Part shown: positions 36,133 through 44,542 of the stretch, piece by piece
How positions within the stretch are numbered: the stretch's first letter is position 1
How the letters are laid out: each line of letters begins with the position of its first letter
DNA from: Flavobacterium muglaense
Lineage (GTDB): Bacteria; Bacteroidota; Bacteroidia; Flavobacteriales; Flavobacteriaceae
NCBI RefSeq assembly: GCF_014305155.1
Contig: NZ_JACRUK010000003.1
Span: 1-64,000, forward strand
Reading direction: 5' to 3'
DNA length: 64,000 nucleotides
Made by a program: the position numbers and the translations under genes
The notes under the pieces: generated by a model
What the model was told of the DNA's origin: nothing
What the model saw: only the letters and a program-made list of their open reading frames with translations
The model's database searches: none

Positions 36133-37818
36133 CTATTTCTTAATATTCCACTCCATTTTTGCAATTCGATTAGAAAGAAATACTAAAGTTTCAAAAACAG
36201 CATTTTCATTAGGGAGCGAACCCGTTACCAATTCTTTAAAAGTTGAAGTATAAATTTTCTTTAATTCATTCCAAACCATAGAAGTTTTCCTAAAAATAAT
36301 TGCCTCTTTGGGATGCAGGTACAACCAGTTTTTATTGTTAGGAATAGCCTTGTCATTGTCGATGCCAACTTGCAATAACAATACATCAAATTTACTGGAA
36401 TTTACAAATGTGTTAATTTCTTCAACTTGCAGTAATTGATGTAAATCATAGGTATGACGTACTTTATTAGATAAATCCTGTAATGGATTTTCAGTATAGG
36501 AAAACCGAATCAAACTAATTATCTTTTCACAAAATGTGCGCTCAATGGCAAGTGTTTTGACTTCGAAATCTTCTAACCCAAATTGTTTAATTAATGCTAA
36601 ATTAGATGTGGTTTTAATATAGCCGGCAATAAAAGTACAAATCGGTTTTATGTTGTTGGGGGCAAAATTCCCCAAATGAGAAACTTCCAAAGTTATATTT
36701 TCTCTTACTTCTCCAAAATGGCCTTTCATCCCAACTTTTGGATAAGAAAAAACAATTTTTCTTAAACTTCCCAATTTTTTAGTAGTAGGATCATTAGGGA
36801 CCACTTCAAGAATAGATTTATCGACTACATCAGTAACCGCTTTCAACTTTCTCTTTAAATCATTTCCTGTATCAGTATCATTTTTTACAATAACCATATC
36901 GACGTCTTCAGAAAATCGTTCAATAATTTTATAGCATTTGGATAAAGAAGTACCTCCTTTAAATACAATCAAATCCTTTACTTCAGAATGAAACAATTGA
37001 TGCAAAGCATAAGTAACCCAATAATCTTTCTCTATAAAAATTTCGGGAATTTTAAAATGTGCTGCGGTGGCAACAATGGCACCTTCAAAATTGTCTTTGT
37101 CTAAATGTAAATTCATTATCTCTTTTTGCCAAATTTTTCCTTTTAATTCAGTGACAAAATCATTAGGTTTTCCTTGTGCTATGACTTTTCCGCTCTTCAT
37201 AATTGCCATTTGCGAACAAAGATTCCGAACATCTTCTACTAAATGTGTTGAGAGAATTACAATTCTTTCTGAGCCAATTTCTGAAAGCAATCCGTTAAAA
37301 CGATTTCTTTCTTCTGGATCTAAACCAGCCGTTGGTTCATCTACAATAATAATTTTTGGATTTCCTAATAATGCTTGTGCTACACCAAACCGTTGACGCA
37401 TTCCACCAGAAAAAGTATGTACTTCTTTGTTTTTTTGAAATGATAAATTTACTTTTTCCAGTAAGGAATTGATTTGCTGTTTACGTTCAGTCTTGTTGGA
37501 AACACCTTTTAAAATGGCAATGTGATTCAATAAATCATAAGCTGATATTTTGGGATATACACCGAAATCTTGAGGTAAAAAGCCTAATTGTTCTTTAATA
37601 AACGTAGGGTTTTCTAATATATTAATTCCGTTTAGAAGAATTTCTCCAGAATCGGCTGATTGTAATCCTACAATTGTTCGCATTAATGATGATTTTCCAG
37701 CTCCATTTGGACCTAACAAACCAAACATTCCATTGTTAATTTCTAACGAAATATTACTCAACGCTTGTACACCATTTGCATACGTTTTTGTGAGATTTTT
37801 AATTGTTAAACTGTTCAT
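36133..37818 (-). CDS. In-frame fusion: truncated ABC ATPase + AbiEii-type nucleotidyltransferase toxin
   Basis: Residues 1-234 are an ABC-transporter ATPase: Walker A GPNGAGKS (36-43), signature SGGMRQ (137-142) and Walker B IIIVDEP (157-162). It stops short of its usual C-terminus after ELKGKIWQKEI. Residues 235-561 begin MNLHLDKDNF and form a complete AbiEii/AbiGii-type nucleotidyltransferase: FIEKDYWVTYAL, GGTSLSK (288-294) and SEDVD (303-307), the two active-site motifs of the toxin. Met235 (37114-37116) was probably the toxin's own start. The AbiEi-type antitoxin normally upstream is missing. The junction looks like a deletion or recombination product; a fused product or internal initiation are both possible. 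Confidence 0.85.
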   Translation of the reverse strand: MNSLTIKNLTKTYANGVQALSNISLEINNGMFGLLGPNGAGKSSLMRTIVGLQSADSGEILLNGINILENPTFIKEQLGFLPQDFGVYPKISAYDLLNHIAILKGVSNKTERKQQINSLLEKVNLSFQKNKEVHTFSGGMRQRFGVAQALLGNPKIIIVDEPTAGLDPEERNRFNGLLSEIGSERIVILSTHLVEDVRNLCSQMAIMKSGKVIAQGKPNDFVTELKGKIWQKEIMNLHLDKDNFEGAIVATAAHFKIPEIFIEKDYWVTYALHQLFHSEVKDLIVFKGGTSLSKCYKIIERFSEDVDMVIVKNDTDTGNDLKRKLKAVTDVVDKSILEVVPNDPTTKKLGSLRKIVFSYPKVGMKGHFGEVRENITLEVSHLGNFAPNNIKPICTFIAGYIKTTSNLALIKQFGLEDFEVKTLAIERTFCEKIISLIRFSYTENPLQDLSNKVRHTYDLHQLLQVEEINTFVNSSKFDVLLLQVGIDNDKAIPNNKNWLYLHPKEAIIFRKTSMVWNELKKIYTSTFKELVTGSLPNENAVFETLVFLSNRIAKMEWNIKK

Positions 37819-37920
37819 TTTTTGATTTTTATTGATAATTATTTATATTAAAATTTGAGCAAAAGAATTCCTGTCAACAGCAATTAAGCGGTTGATATAA
37901 TTGAAAATATGTGATTGAAT

Positions 37921-38127
37921 TTACTCTTTTACGTACTCGATAATATCTCCAGGATGGCAATTTAATGCTCCGCAAATAGCTTCCAAAGTATCAAACCGAA
38001 TACCTTTAGCTTTGCCTGTTTTTAGTATCGATAAATTAGCTGGTGTAATATTTAGAATTTCTGCCAATTCTTTGCTTTGCATTTTCCTTTTGGCAAGCAT
38101 GACGTCTATGTTTATTACTATTGGCAT
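37921..38127 (-). CDS. Small XRE-family regulator (YozG-like)
   Basis: The 68-residue protein from the ATG at 38127 is a single helix-turn-helix domain: VMLAKRKMQSKELAEILNITPANLSILKTGKAKGIRFDTLEAICGALNCHPGDIIEY. This is the YozG-like group, nearly always paired with a DUF2975 membrane protein. Here that partner ends 2 bases upstream. The longer frame to 38235 runs back into the DUF2975 gene and is not needed. It probably controls this short operon and formerly the ABC transporter genes that follow. Confidence 0.85.
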   Translation of the reverse strand: MPIVINIDVMLAKRKMQSKELAEILNITPANLSILKTGKAKGIRFDTLEAICGALNCHPGDIIEYVKE

Positions 38128-38129
38128 GA

Positions 38130-38648
38130 TTAGATGTATAAATCTTGTTCGTTTTGTAAATGTAAACCCTGCTTGAAAATTGCCGCAAGAAAATAAGCAA
38201 ATACACCTAAAAAGAAATGTATTACAGCAACCCATTCTAAACCTTCTTCAATTTTACCAGCAAAAATACTGGCTAATAGAATGGTTAAGGGTGGCACAGA
38301 AATATTTGCCAAATAAAAATATTTTAATTGTATTACACCATATTGAGTAAATAACTTTTCTTTTCTAAAAACACTGAAAACATTGCTTACCAGCAAAAAA
38401 AATAATCCATAAAAAGCGATAGGAATTAAGAAATTGAAGGTTTTGTAACCCCAATTATTCTCACCATTTAAGAACGGGGTTTGGGTAAATGGATAATAGA
38501 TAGAAAAATAGTTGCCATTATCTTTAGAGGTAAAGCTCCATTCTGTAAGTAAAGTAATTAATGAATAAAAAGTTGTTACTAAATAGAGTATTGCGATAAA
38601 TCTTGTTATATAAAATAAAATGGTCGATATAATTTTCACATTCTTCAT
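38130..38648 (-). CDS. DUF2975 family membrane protein
   Basis: The 172-residue protein has four predicted membrane helices (about 8-34, 71-92, 109-130, 135-160) and the DUF2975 layout with KEKLFTQYGVIQLKYF before helix 3. Such proteins pair with YozG-like regulators; their function is unknown. The operon order DUF2975-HTH-ABC ATPase is common in Bacteroidetes, so the fused ABC gene downstream probably once completed an exporter here. Confidence 0.85.
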   Translation of the reverse strand: MKNVKIISTILFYITRFIAILYLVTTFYSLITLLTEWSFTSKDNGNYFSIYYPFTQTPFLNGENNWGYKTFNFLIPIAFYGLFFLLVSNVFSVFRKEKLFTQYGVIQLKYFYLANISVPPLTILLASIFAGKIEEGLEWVAVIHFFLGVFAYFLAAIFKQGLHLQNEQDLYI

Positions 38649-38720
38649 TTGCTATGAAATTTAATTTATTTCTGCAAATATATAATTAATTATTATAAAA
38701 CAATAATTAATTATTAAAAA

Positions 38721-39974
38721 TTACTTTGCTATTAATTTAGGACTTTGGTTTATTATAAACTTGTTCTTCAAAATCTTCATATCCTCACTTACTTTTCTAT
38801 CCAATACTTTAGCATAATGCTGAGTAGTTCTCAAGTTTTTATGTCCTAGCATTTTACTAACACTTTCAATTGGAACACCATTAGTAAGCGTTACTGTCGT
38901 TGCAAAAGTATGTCGGGCAATATGAAAGGTTAATTCTTTTTCTATCTCACAAACTCCGGCAATTTCTTTTAGATAAGCATTCATCTTTTGGTTGGATAGG
39001 ATAGGAAGTAGTTTGTCTTGATTGATAGATTGCGGATGATTTTCGTATTTGTCGATTATCATTTGTGTTACTGGTAAGATTGGAATTTTAGAAGCACTTT
39101 CTGTTTTCTGTCTGTGTGTAAATATCCATTTCTCACCATCAATTCCAAAGCTTATATGCGACTTTGTTAAGTTTTTGACATCTATGTAAGCCAAACCAGT
39201 AAAGCAGCTAAAAAGGAAAATATCACGAACTAAAGAAAGTCTTTCTGTTTTAAATTCTTTTTCAATTATAGCTTGAACTTCTTCCTCGGATAAATACACA
39301 CGTTCAACTTCCTTAACTTTTGATTTATAGTTTGCGAATGGATTTTTTTCTAGCCAGTCATTGGCCAAACATATCTTGATAATTTTATTGAAATTCTTGA
39401 TGTATTTTACAGCTGTGTTATTCGCACAATTTCTAACACTTCTTAACCAGAATTCATAATCGGTTATAAAAGCGTGATCAATCTTTGTAATATCAATATC
39501 AGAAATATTATATTTCCATTGCATGAACTCAATAGTATGTTTCAAAGAAGTTGTGTAGCGTTCTAAAGTTCCTGGTGCATATTCTTTACCTACCAATTCT
39601 TTTATTTTGTTGTTGTGGTCTTGGAAGATAGGAACTAACATTCTTTGTCGTTCTTCATTTCCAAGTAACTTATTTTTGAAGTTTTCAATTGATAAAGGTT
39701 CATTACGGTGGAGTAGTTCCATTTGAGCATCTAATACTTTTGATTTCATTAAATCAAGGTAGCTATTGATTGAACGAGCTTCATCCGTTGTACCTTTCAT
39801 TTTTGATAGTTCGCTAGACCATTTTGATTTTTCTACAAACTTTTTGGTACTAAACTCTAATCGTTTACCATCGACAGTTAATCTTACATAAATTGGAAGT
39901 AGTCCGTTTGCATTGGCTTTTGTGCTTTTCGCATAAAAGTGAAGTGTGATTTTTGTTTTCATTGTGGTGACCAA
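38721..39974 (-). CDS. Tyrosine recombinase/integrase (IntDOT-like, Bacteroidetes CTn type)
   Basis: The 417-residue site-specific recombinase has an N-terminal Arm/SAM-like part (1-210) and a catalytic domain with HIARHTFAT (His and Arg II) and GHKNLRTTQHYAKV (nucleophilic Tyr). The first catalytic Arg is replaced by Ala in CFTGLAYIDVKNL, the same class of substitution known for IntDOT. Its start is 260 bases from the duplicated tRNA end at 40235, so it probably belongs to a second, older element on the left of that site. A remnant of a sister gene lies at 33993-34139. Confidence 0.93.
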   Translation of the reverse strand: MVTTMKTKITLHFYAKSTKANANGLLPIYVRLTVDGKRLEFSTKKFVEKSKWSSELSKMKGTTDEARSINSYLDLMKSKVLDAQMELLHRNEPLSIENFKNKLLGNEERQRMLVPIFQDHNNKIKELVGKEYAPGTLERYTTSLKHTIEFMQWKYNISDIDITKIDHAFITDYEFWLRSVRNCANNTAVKYIKNFNKIIKICLANDWLEKNPFANYKSKVKEVERVYLSEEEVQAIIEKEFKTERLSLVRDIFLFSCFTGLAYIDVKNLTKSHISFGIDGEKWIFTHRQKTESASKIPILPVTQMIIDKYENHPQSINQDKLLPILSNQKMNAYLKEIAGVCEIEKELTFHIARHTFATTVTLTNGVPIESVSKMLGHKNLRTTQHYAKVLDRKVSEDMKILKNKFIINQSPKLIAK

Positions 39975-40088
39975 TTAATTATTATTCAATTTAAATTTCT
40001 TCTTCAAATCAAACAAGATGTTTATTGACTGAACGAGTTATTGAACATGTCATTGAACCTAATGTTTGCAAGTGTTGAGGTAATTTAG

Positions 40089-40122
40089 CGAGACCCTAAT
40101 TTTTGAATTTTTTAGGGTCTCG
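40089..40122. repeat. Perfect 11-bp inverted repeat between integrase and att site
   Basis: CGAGACCCTAA (40089-40099) pairs with TTAGGGTCTCG (40112-40122) and is followed by ATTTTAT on the plus strand. It could be a weak terminator or a recombinase site. The rest of 39975-40180 shows nothing else. Confidence 0.55.
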
Positions 40123-40180
40123 ATTTTATCTCGATTTAAATAAGATTGAATGAATAATTTGGTATGTCTGCAAAAGAAAA

Positions 40181-40210
40181 AACCCCGTAAATCATAAGAT
40201 TTACAGGGTT
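40181..40210 (-). terminator. Terminator, minus orientation (displaced tRNA-Ser terminator)
   Basis: AACCCCGTAAATC pairs with GATTTACAGGGTT (one mismatch, 4-base loop), and on the minus strand it runs into a T-run. No minus-strand gene leads into it now. It lies beside the tRNA-end duplicate at 40235, as the original terminator of tRNA-Ser would before the island separated them. Confidence 0.65.
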
Positions 40211-40234
40211 TTGCTACCGTTTAGGATTTTTTCA

Positions 40235-40247
40235 GCGGAGAAAGAGG
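40235..40247. other. attL: 13-bp duplicate of the tRNA-Ser 3' end
   Basis: GCGGAGAAAGAGG is identical to 58525-58537, which covers the acceptor stem of tRNA-Ser. No tRNA body surrounds this copy. Confidence 0.75.
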
Positions 40248-40374
40248 AACTAGCGCCTACCTTTTCTATACATATCAAAACATACCAAAACAGCTGTTAA
40301 GTACCTATAAATAAGGGTTTTTTGATATATTGTAATTAAGTAAAAACAAGCTAATTATGTATAAATCAAGTCAA

Positions 40375-40394
40375 TGTGGGGATTATGTGGGGAT
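40375..40394. promoter_or_regulatory. Paired TGTGGGGAT sites, left end of island
   Basis: TGTGGGGAT occurs at 40375-40383 and 40386-40394, starts 11 bp apart, 47 bp before the integrase start. The same pair with the same spacing is at 58448-58467. They resemble arm-type integrase or excisionase binding sites. Confidence 0.6.
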
Positions 40395-40440
40395 AATTTA
40401 TTATCTTTAAAGTATTGAAAAACCTAATAGTTCCGTACCA

Positions 40441-41742
40441 ATGGCAACAATAAACTACTTGATTAAAGGCGAAAAAAACGTGACTAATATACTTTTGCGT
40501 TTCAAAAATGGAAGAAAATTCGATTTAACAGCAACAACAGATTTGAAGGTAGAACCTAAAAGATGGAGTGCTGCAAAACAAAAAGTCAAACTTACAGCTG
40601 ATGATACTACCAAGGATGAAGTCAATACTAAATTAACCGAATTAGAGAAATTCATTTTTGACGAATTCAATTCCGATAATAGCAAAGGAGAATTTATGGA
40701 CAAGCATTGGTTAAAAAAGAAGATTGCTAATTTCTTTAATAGACCTATTGATGATGCAGCTGTAGACCAGGTGTTTTTTATTCCTTTCATTGAAACCTTT
40801 ATAAAAAATGCTCCCACAAGGATAATTAAAGGCAAAAACAAAGTCATAGCTAAAGGAACTATCACAAAATACACAACAACACAACACAAGCTAGAAGAGT
40901 TCGAAAATCGCTTTAAAACAAAGCTAAAATTCACAGACTTAGACTTAACATTCTATGACAAATTTGTCAATTATCTTTCCCAAGAACAAAATATAAATTT
41001 AGGAACGATAGGAAACTATATCGGAACCTTAAAAACAATTGCTAGAGATGCAAAATTGAAAGGTTTACCGGTGCATCCACATATTGAACATCCAAACTTT
41101 TTTGTTCCTAAAGTGACAGCTGATAGCATTTACTTAAATGATACAGAAATCAATAAAATATTCAATCACGATTTTGAAGGAGTAGAACGATTAGAAAACA
41201 CCAGAGATTTATTTATAATTGGATTACGTACAGGATTGAGAATCTCTGATTTTTTAAGATTAAAAGATGCTAACATCAAAAACGGTTACATTGAAATTGA
41301 AACCCAAAAAACAGGTCAAACGGTTACTATTCCGCTACACAATCAAGTCAAAGCAATTTTAGAAAAAAGACAGGGATTTCCTAGAACTATTTCTGACCAA
41401 AAGTTTAACGAGCATGTAAAAGATTTGTGTGAAGTTGCAGGATTTACAGACAAAGTTCAAGGTTCCAAAATTAATAAGGATACGAAAAGAAAAGAAGAAG
41501 GAATGTATCATAAATGGGAATTAGTAACCTCGCATATTTGCCGCCGTTCCTTTGCTACCAACTTGTATGGCAAATTAGACAATTTGACTATTATGGCTAT
41601 TACTGGGCATCAAACAGAGACACAATTTTTAAAATACATCAAAATTACAAATACGGAGAAAGCTGATAAACTTAAAGAGTACTGGAACAAACAAAATGAA
41701 GAGCAAGATATTGAAGAGAAAAAAATGAAAGTAGTAAAGTAA
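40441..41742 (+). CDS. Tyrosine integrase of the tRNA-Ser island
   Basis: The 433-residue recombinase keeps the full catalytic set: Arg I in RTGLRISDF, HICRRSFAT (His and Arg II) and GHQTETQFLKYIK with the nucleophilic Tyr near the end. The N-terminal SAM-like domain spans about 105-215. It sits 194 bases inside attL with the paired TGTGGGGAT sites in its upstream region. It would insert the island at the 3' end of tRNA-Ser(UGA). Location at the end far from the tRNA is a little unusual, as many integrases lie next to the tRNA. Confidence 0.93.
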   Translation: MATINYLIKGEKNVTNILLRFKNGRKFDLTATTDLKVEPKRWSAAKQKVKLTADDTTKDEVNTKLTELEKFIFDEFNSDNSKGEFMDKHWLKKKIANFFNRPIDDAAVDQVFFIPFIETFIKNAPTRIIKGKNKVIAKGTITKYTTTQHKLEEFENRFKTKLKFTDLDLTFYDKFVNYLSQEQNINLGTIGNYIGTLKTIARDAKLKGLPVHPHIEHPNFFVPKVTADSIYLNDTEINKIFNHDFEGVERLENTRDLFIIGLRTGLRISDFLRLKDANIKNGYIEIETQKTGQTVTIPLHNQVKAILEKRQGFPRTISDQKFNEHVKDLCEVAGFTDKVQGSKINKDTKRKEEGMYHKWELVTSHICRRSFATNLYGKLDNLTIMAITGHQTETQFLKYIKITNTEKADKLKEYWNKQNEEQDIEEKKMKVVK

Positions 41743-41781
41743 GATAAAGTTTATTATATTTAAACTTTATAACGACAATTT

Positions 41782-43023
41782 ATGGACGAAACTTACTTCG
41801 AAAGCTTTTTAAAACTCATAGACAATAATTTAATTTTAAAGAAATCTACTGCGATTGGCGTAATGGTTGATTTAAAATATTATCTAACAGAAATCAAATC
41901 AGAAGTACTGTTAGAATTGCAAACCAAAGGCGAAAGTAAAAATGATTACTTAGATTATTTAATCAACGAAGTTGAAAAACAAGATTATGTAAAAGAAGCT
42001 GACATATCTTATATTCAAAAATACTTAGACCAGTACAATATTTCAATTAGTGAAATTAGAGACATGAAATTCATGCAAAATCTAATTGTATCTAAAATTG
42101 ATAGGCATTACAATGACATGGTTCCTTTCTCACATGAAAAAGACGAAGCATTTTTAATTCAAACCGACTTCTTAAATTACTTCTGTAAATATTATGCCGA
42201 CGAATTAATTACATTTTTAAAATTAAAAAAAACAAATAACACAACACACAAAGTACCTCATCCACAAATTACCAAACCATTCAAAGGCGATTTTTTAAAC
42301 GCATTTATAAAGGAAATAAGCAACGAAAGAGAGATCTATCAAAGTACATTTATTCAATGCTATGATTTTGGAATAAAAGCATACACTGATTATCTAAAAA
42401 GCGAAATAAAAGAAAACCTCTTAATCTTACCAGCCGAAAAGATAAATCCATATTTAGACTTTATTGAAGATAAAATTTCTTCAACACCATATTTTACTAC
42501 CAATCCAAATATCATCGACAAATGGATTACTAAATACAATGCAACTACTTTAGAATTCCCATTTCTTGAGAATAAAGAAATAAATTTTTTTATAACTAAA
42601 TCTATCAATTTTCACCTCTGGAATGATGAAGATAGATCCCTAATGGAAGATATTCAAATAGATTTCTACTGTTATGCTGCAATGGTGGAAGCAAAAAAAA
42701 TAACCGACTTTTTAAATAGCAAAAAAATAAATCAGGCTACGATGGTAAATAAAGTTGAAATAAGTAACAATACTGAAAACACAAATCAATTAACAGTTAA
42801 TCAAGCAGTGATACTATTAGACAAATTAGGCTTGTTTAATTCACCTAAAATTGAAAACATGCCAAATACTAAAAAAGCAATATTGGTTAGTCAATTAATA
42901 GGTAAAAACGAGAAGAATATAAAAACTGCAATCGAAAAACTTGAATTAAAACAATCTGAATTAGGCGCTGGTTATCAAAGAGATTTAGATAAAGTTCAGC
43001 AACTTTTAAACAACTTGGAGTAA
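41782..43023 (+). CDS. Unknown 413-residue protein of the island
   Basis: I do not recognise a named domain with confidence. The protein is cytoplasmic, lysine-rich and helical. The C-terminal 90 residues (NQAVILLDKLGLFN ... KAILVSQLIGKNEKNIKTAIEKLE) resemble a domain often found at the end of RteC-like and other Bacteroidetes mobile-element proteins. It lies 39 bases after the integrase gene on the same strand. The role is likely in mobility control or replication of the island, by position only. Confidence 0.7.
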   Translation: MDETYFESFLKLIDNNLILKKSTAIGVMVDLKYYLTEIKSEVLLELQTKGESKNDYLDYLINEVEKQDYVKEADISYIQKYLDQYNISISEIRDMKFMQNLIVSKIDRHYNDMVPFSHEKDEAFLIQTDFLNYFCKYYADELITFLKLKKTNNTTHKVPHPQITKPFKGDFLNAFIKEISNEREIYQSTFIQCYDFGIKAYTDYLKSEIKENLLILPAEKINPYLDFIEDKISSTPYFTTNPNIIDKWITKYNATTLEFPFLENKEINFFITKSINFHLWNDEDRSLMEDIQIDFYCYAAMVEAKKITDFLNSKKINQATMVNKVEISNNTENTNQLTVNQAVILLDKLGLFNSPKIENMPNTKKAILVSQLIGKNEKNIKTAIEKLELKQSELGAGYQRDLDKVQQLLNNLE

Positions 43024-43115
43024 CCTCTGGAGTACCCTTTGGAGTTACTCCAACAATAAAAAACGAGAAACCTCTCCTTTTCTTTGTACCAACAATAACG
43101 ATAAATAAGTTAAAC

Positions 43116-43412
43116 ATGGAACAAAGTAAAATGACACAAGTATTCGGAGTTTCGCCCGACGAATTAAAAGAAAGCATCTTAACTGATGTAAGAGCAGAAA
43201 TTAAATCGCTAGCTCTAAATTTCCAACCCATTACACCCACAGAATACCTAACACGTCAAGAGGTATCAGAGATCCTAAAAGTGTCTTTGGTTACGCTATC
43301 TGATTGGAACAAAAAGAAAATACTCCACCCCTATCGCCTTGGTAATCTTATCAGATACAAACGTGCCGAAATAGAATTAGCGCTAATAAGTATTAATCCT
43401 AAAAAAGCCTAA
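43116..43412 (+). CDS. Helix-turn-helix (excisionase/MerR-like) protein
   Basis: The 98-residue protein has a C-terminal HTH_17-type domain: EYLTRQEVSEILKVSLVTLSDWNKKKILHPYRLGNLIRYKRAEIELAL. Such proteins near integrases in Bacteroidetes elements act as excisionases or transcription factors. It ends 2 bases before the next small HTH gene. It is a candidate recombination directionality factor binding near the att sites. Confidence 0.82.
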   Translation: MEQSKMTQVFGVSPDELKESILTDVRAEIKSLALNFQPITPTEYLTRQEVSEILKVSLVTLSDWNKKKILHPYRLGNLIRYKRAEIELALISINPKKA

Positions 43413-43414
43413 CG

Positions 43415-43690
43415 ATGAGCCATCCATTTCAAGAGAGTTTAAAAAACATCGAACAAAGATTAGTAGAACTAAGTAAAATAGTTACCAGTAGACAGTCACA
43501 ATATACAGAGGATATGTTTATTGATAATGACGAATTTCAGCGTTTAATGAAAATCAGTCCTGGTACTGCAACCAATTGGAGAGAACAAGGACTAATTGCT
43601 TACAGTCAAATCAATAACAAGATTTATTATAAAATGAAAGACGTAAACAAACTGCTAGACGATAATTATCGTCCGTTTAAAAAAAAATAG
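43415..43690 (+). CDS. Second small helix-turn-helix protein
   Basis: The 91-residue protein has the same architecture as the gene before it: a helical N-terminus and then an HTH_17-like segment DEFQRLMKISPGTATNWREQGLIAYSQINNKIYYKMKDVNKLL. Tandem HTH genes in this place are typical of Bacteroidetes integrative elements. One could serve excision and the other replication or transfer control. Confidence 0.75.
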   Translation: MSHPFQESLKNIEQRLVELSKIVTSRQSQYTEDMFIDNDEFQRLMKISPGTATNWREQGLIAYSQINNKIYYKMKDVNKLLDDNYRPFKKK

Positions 43691-43722
43691 CAATTGTTAC
43701 TCACATATCAGTTCCTATCGAA

Positions 43723-44442
43723 ATGTTTATTGATGCTCAAAAGTTTGGATATTCTAAAGAATTACAGTTTTTTCTTTTATTAAAATTACTTTTTAGGCAA
43801 GGTAAAGCGAAGCTTAACAACGACGATTTGATATTTATAGAATACATCGAACAAATTAAATTAAGACGAACAACAAACAATTACATTAAGCGATTACTAG
43901 AGTTAAATTTCATCAGCCACAATGCAAAGACAGGTTATTACAGTATTAATTCATTCGACAAAATAAGACAATTTCATGATTGGAAAGTGCGACTAGCATT
44001 TCCTATTGATCTATCCAACTATAACAAAATACAAGCAGTTACAGGAGCAGTGATTTATGGTTACCTTCATAAGGACTTTTGGAGGTATGTAAAAAGAGAG
44101 AAAAGCGTACAAATAAAAGGGAGTACCTATCATTTTCTATCCAATACATTCAACTATAAAAAACAATTAGCTCCTGTTTCTGTTATTGGAGTGAATAAAA
44201 TATTCAATATTTCTATTGCTACAGCATCACGATTAAAAACAGCTGCATACAACGAAAAATTCATAAAATTAAAAAAGAACTTTGGCGATGCAATTCCAGA
44301 TAAACAACTGATGAAATTAGTGTTACAATACAATGATAGCCCAAATAATATCGTATTTAACAAGGGAGAATACCGTTTGCAGTTAATTGATACCGTTTGC
44401 CCTCTTTTCTATTTCATAAAGCGAACAAACCTGAAAACATAA
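43723..44442 (+). CDS. Unknown 239-residue protein, DNA-binding-like
   Basis: No family was recognised. The protein is basic (many Lys/Arg) and contains a helix-turn-helix-like run, IFNISIATASRLKTAAYNEKF (about 163-183), preceded by an N-terminal winged-helix-like part (LNDDLIFIEYIEQIKLRRTTNNYIKRLLELNFI). It starts 32 bases after the second HTH gene and closes the integrase-side operon. It may be a replication or regulation protein of the island. Confidence 0.65.
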   Translation: MFIDAQKFGYSKELQFFLLLKLLFRQGKAKLNNDDLIFIEYIEQIKLRRTTNNYIKRLLELNFISHNAKTGYYSINSFDKIRQFHDWKVRLAFPIDLSNYNKIQAVTGAVIYGYLHKDFWRYVKREKSVQIKGSTYHFLSNTFNYKKQLAPVSVIGVNKIFNISIATASRLKTAAYNEKFIKLKKNFGDAIPDKQLMKLVLQYNDSPNNIVFNKGEYRLQLIDTVCPLFYFIKRTNLKT

Positions 44443-44542
44443 AATAAAGGGATACTTAAGGGAAATAAATAAAAAATAACAAATAGACTTAAGATAAAGA
44501 TTACTATTTTTAGACTTTCAAATAATATTATGATTTTGCCCA

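Noticed and set aside
40235..40247. A second tRNA gene at attL
   Set aside because: Only 13 bases match; no D-arm or anticodon arm surrounds them.
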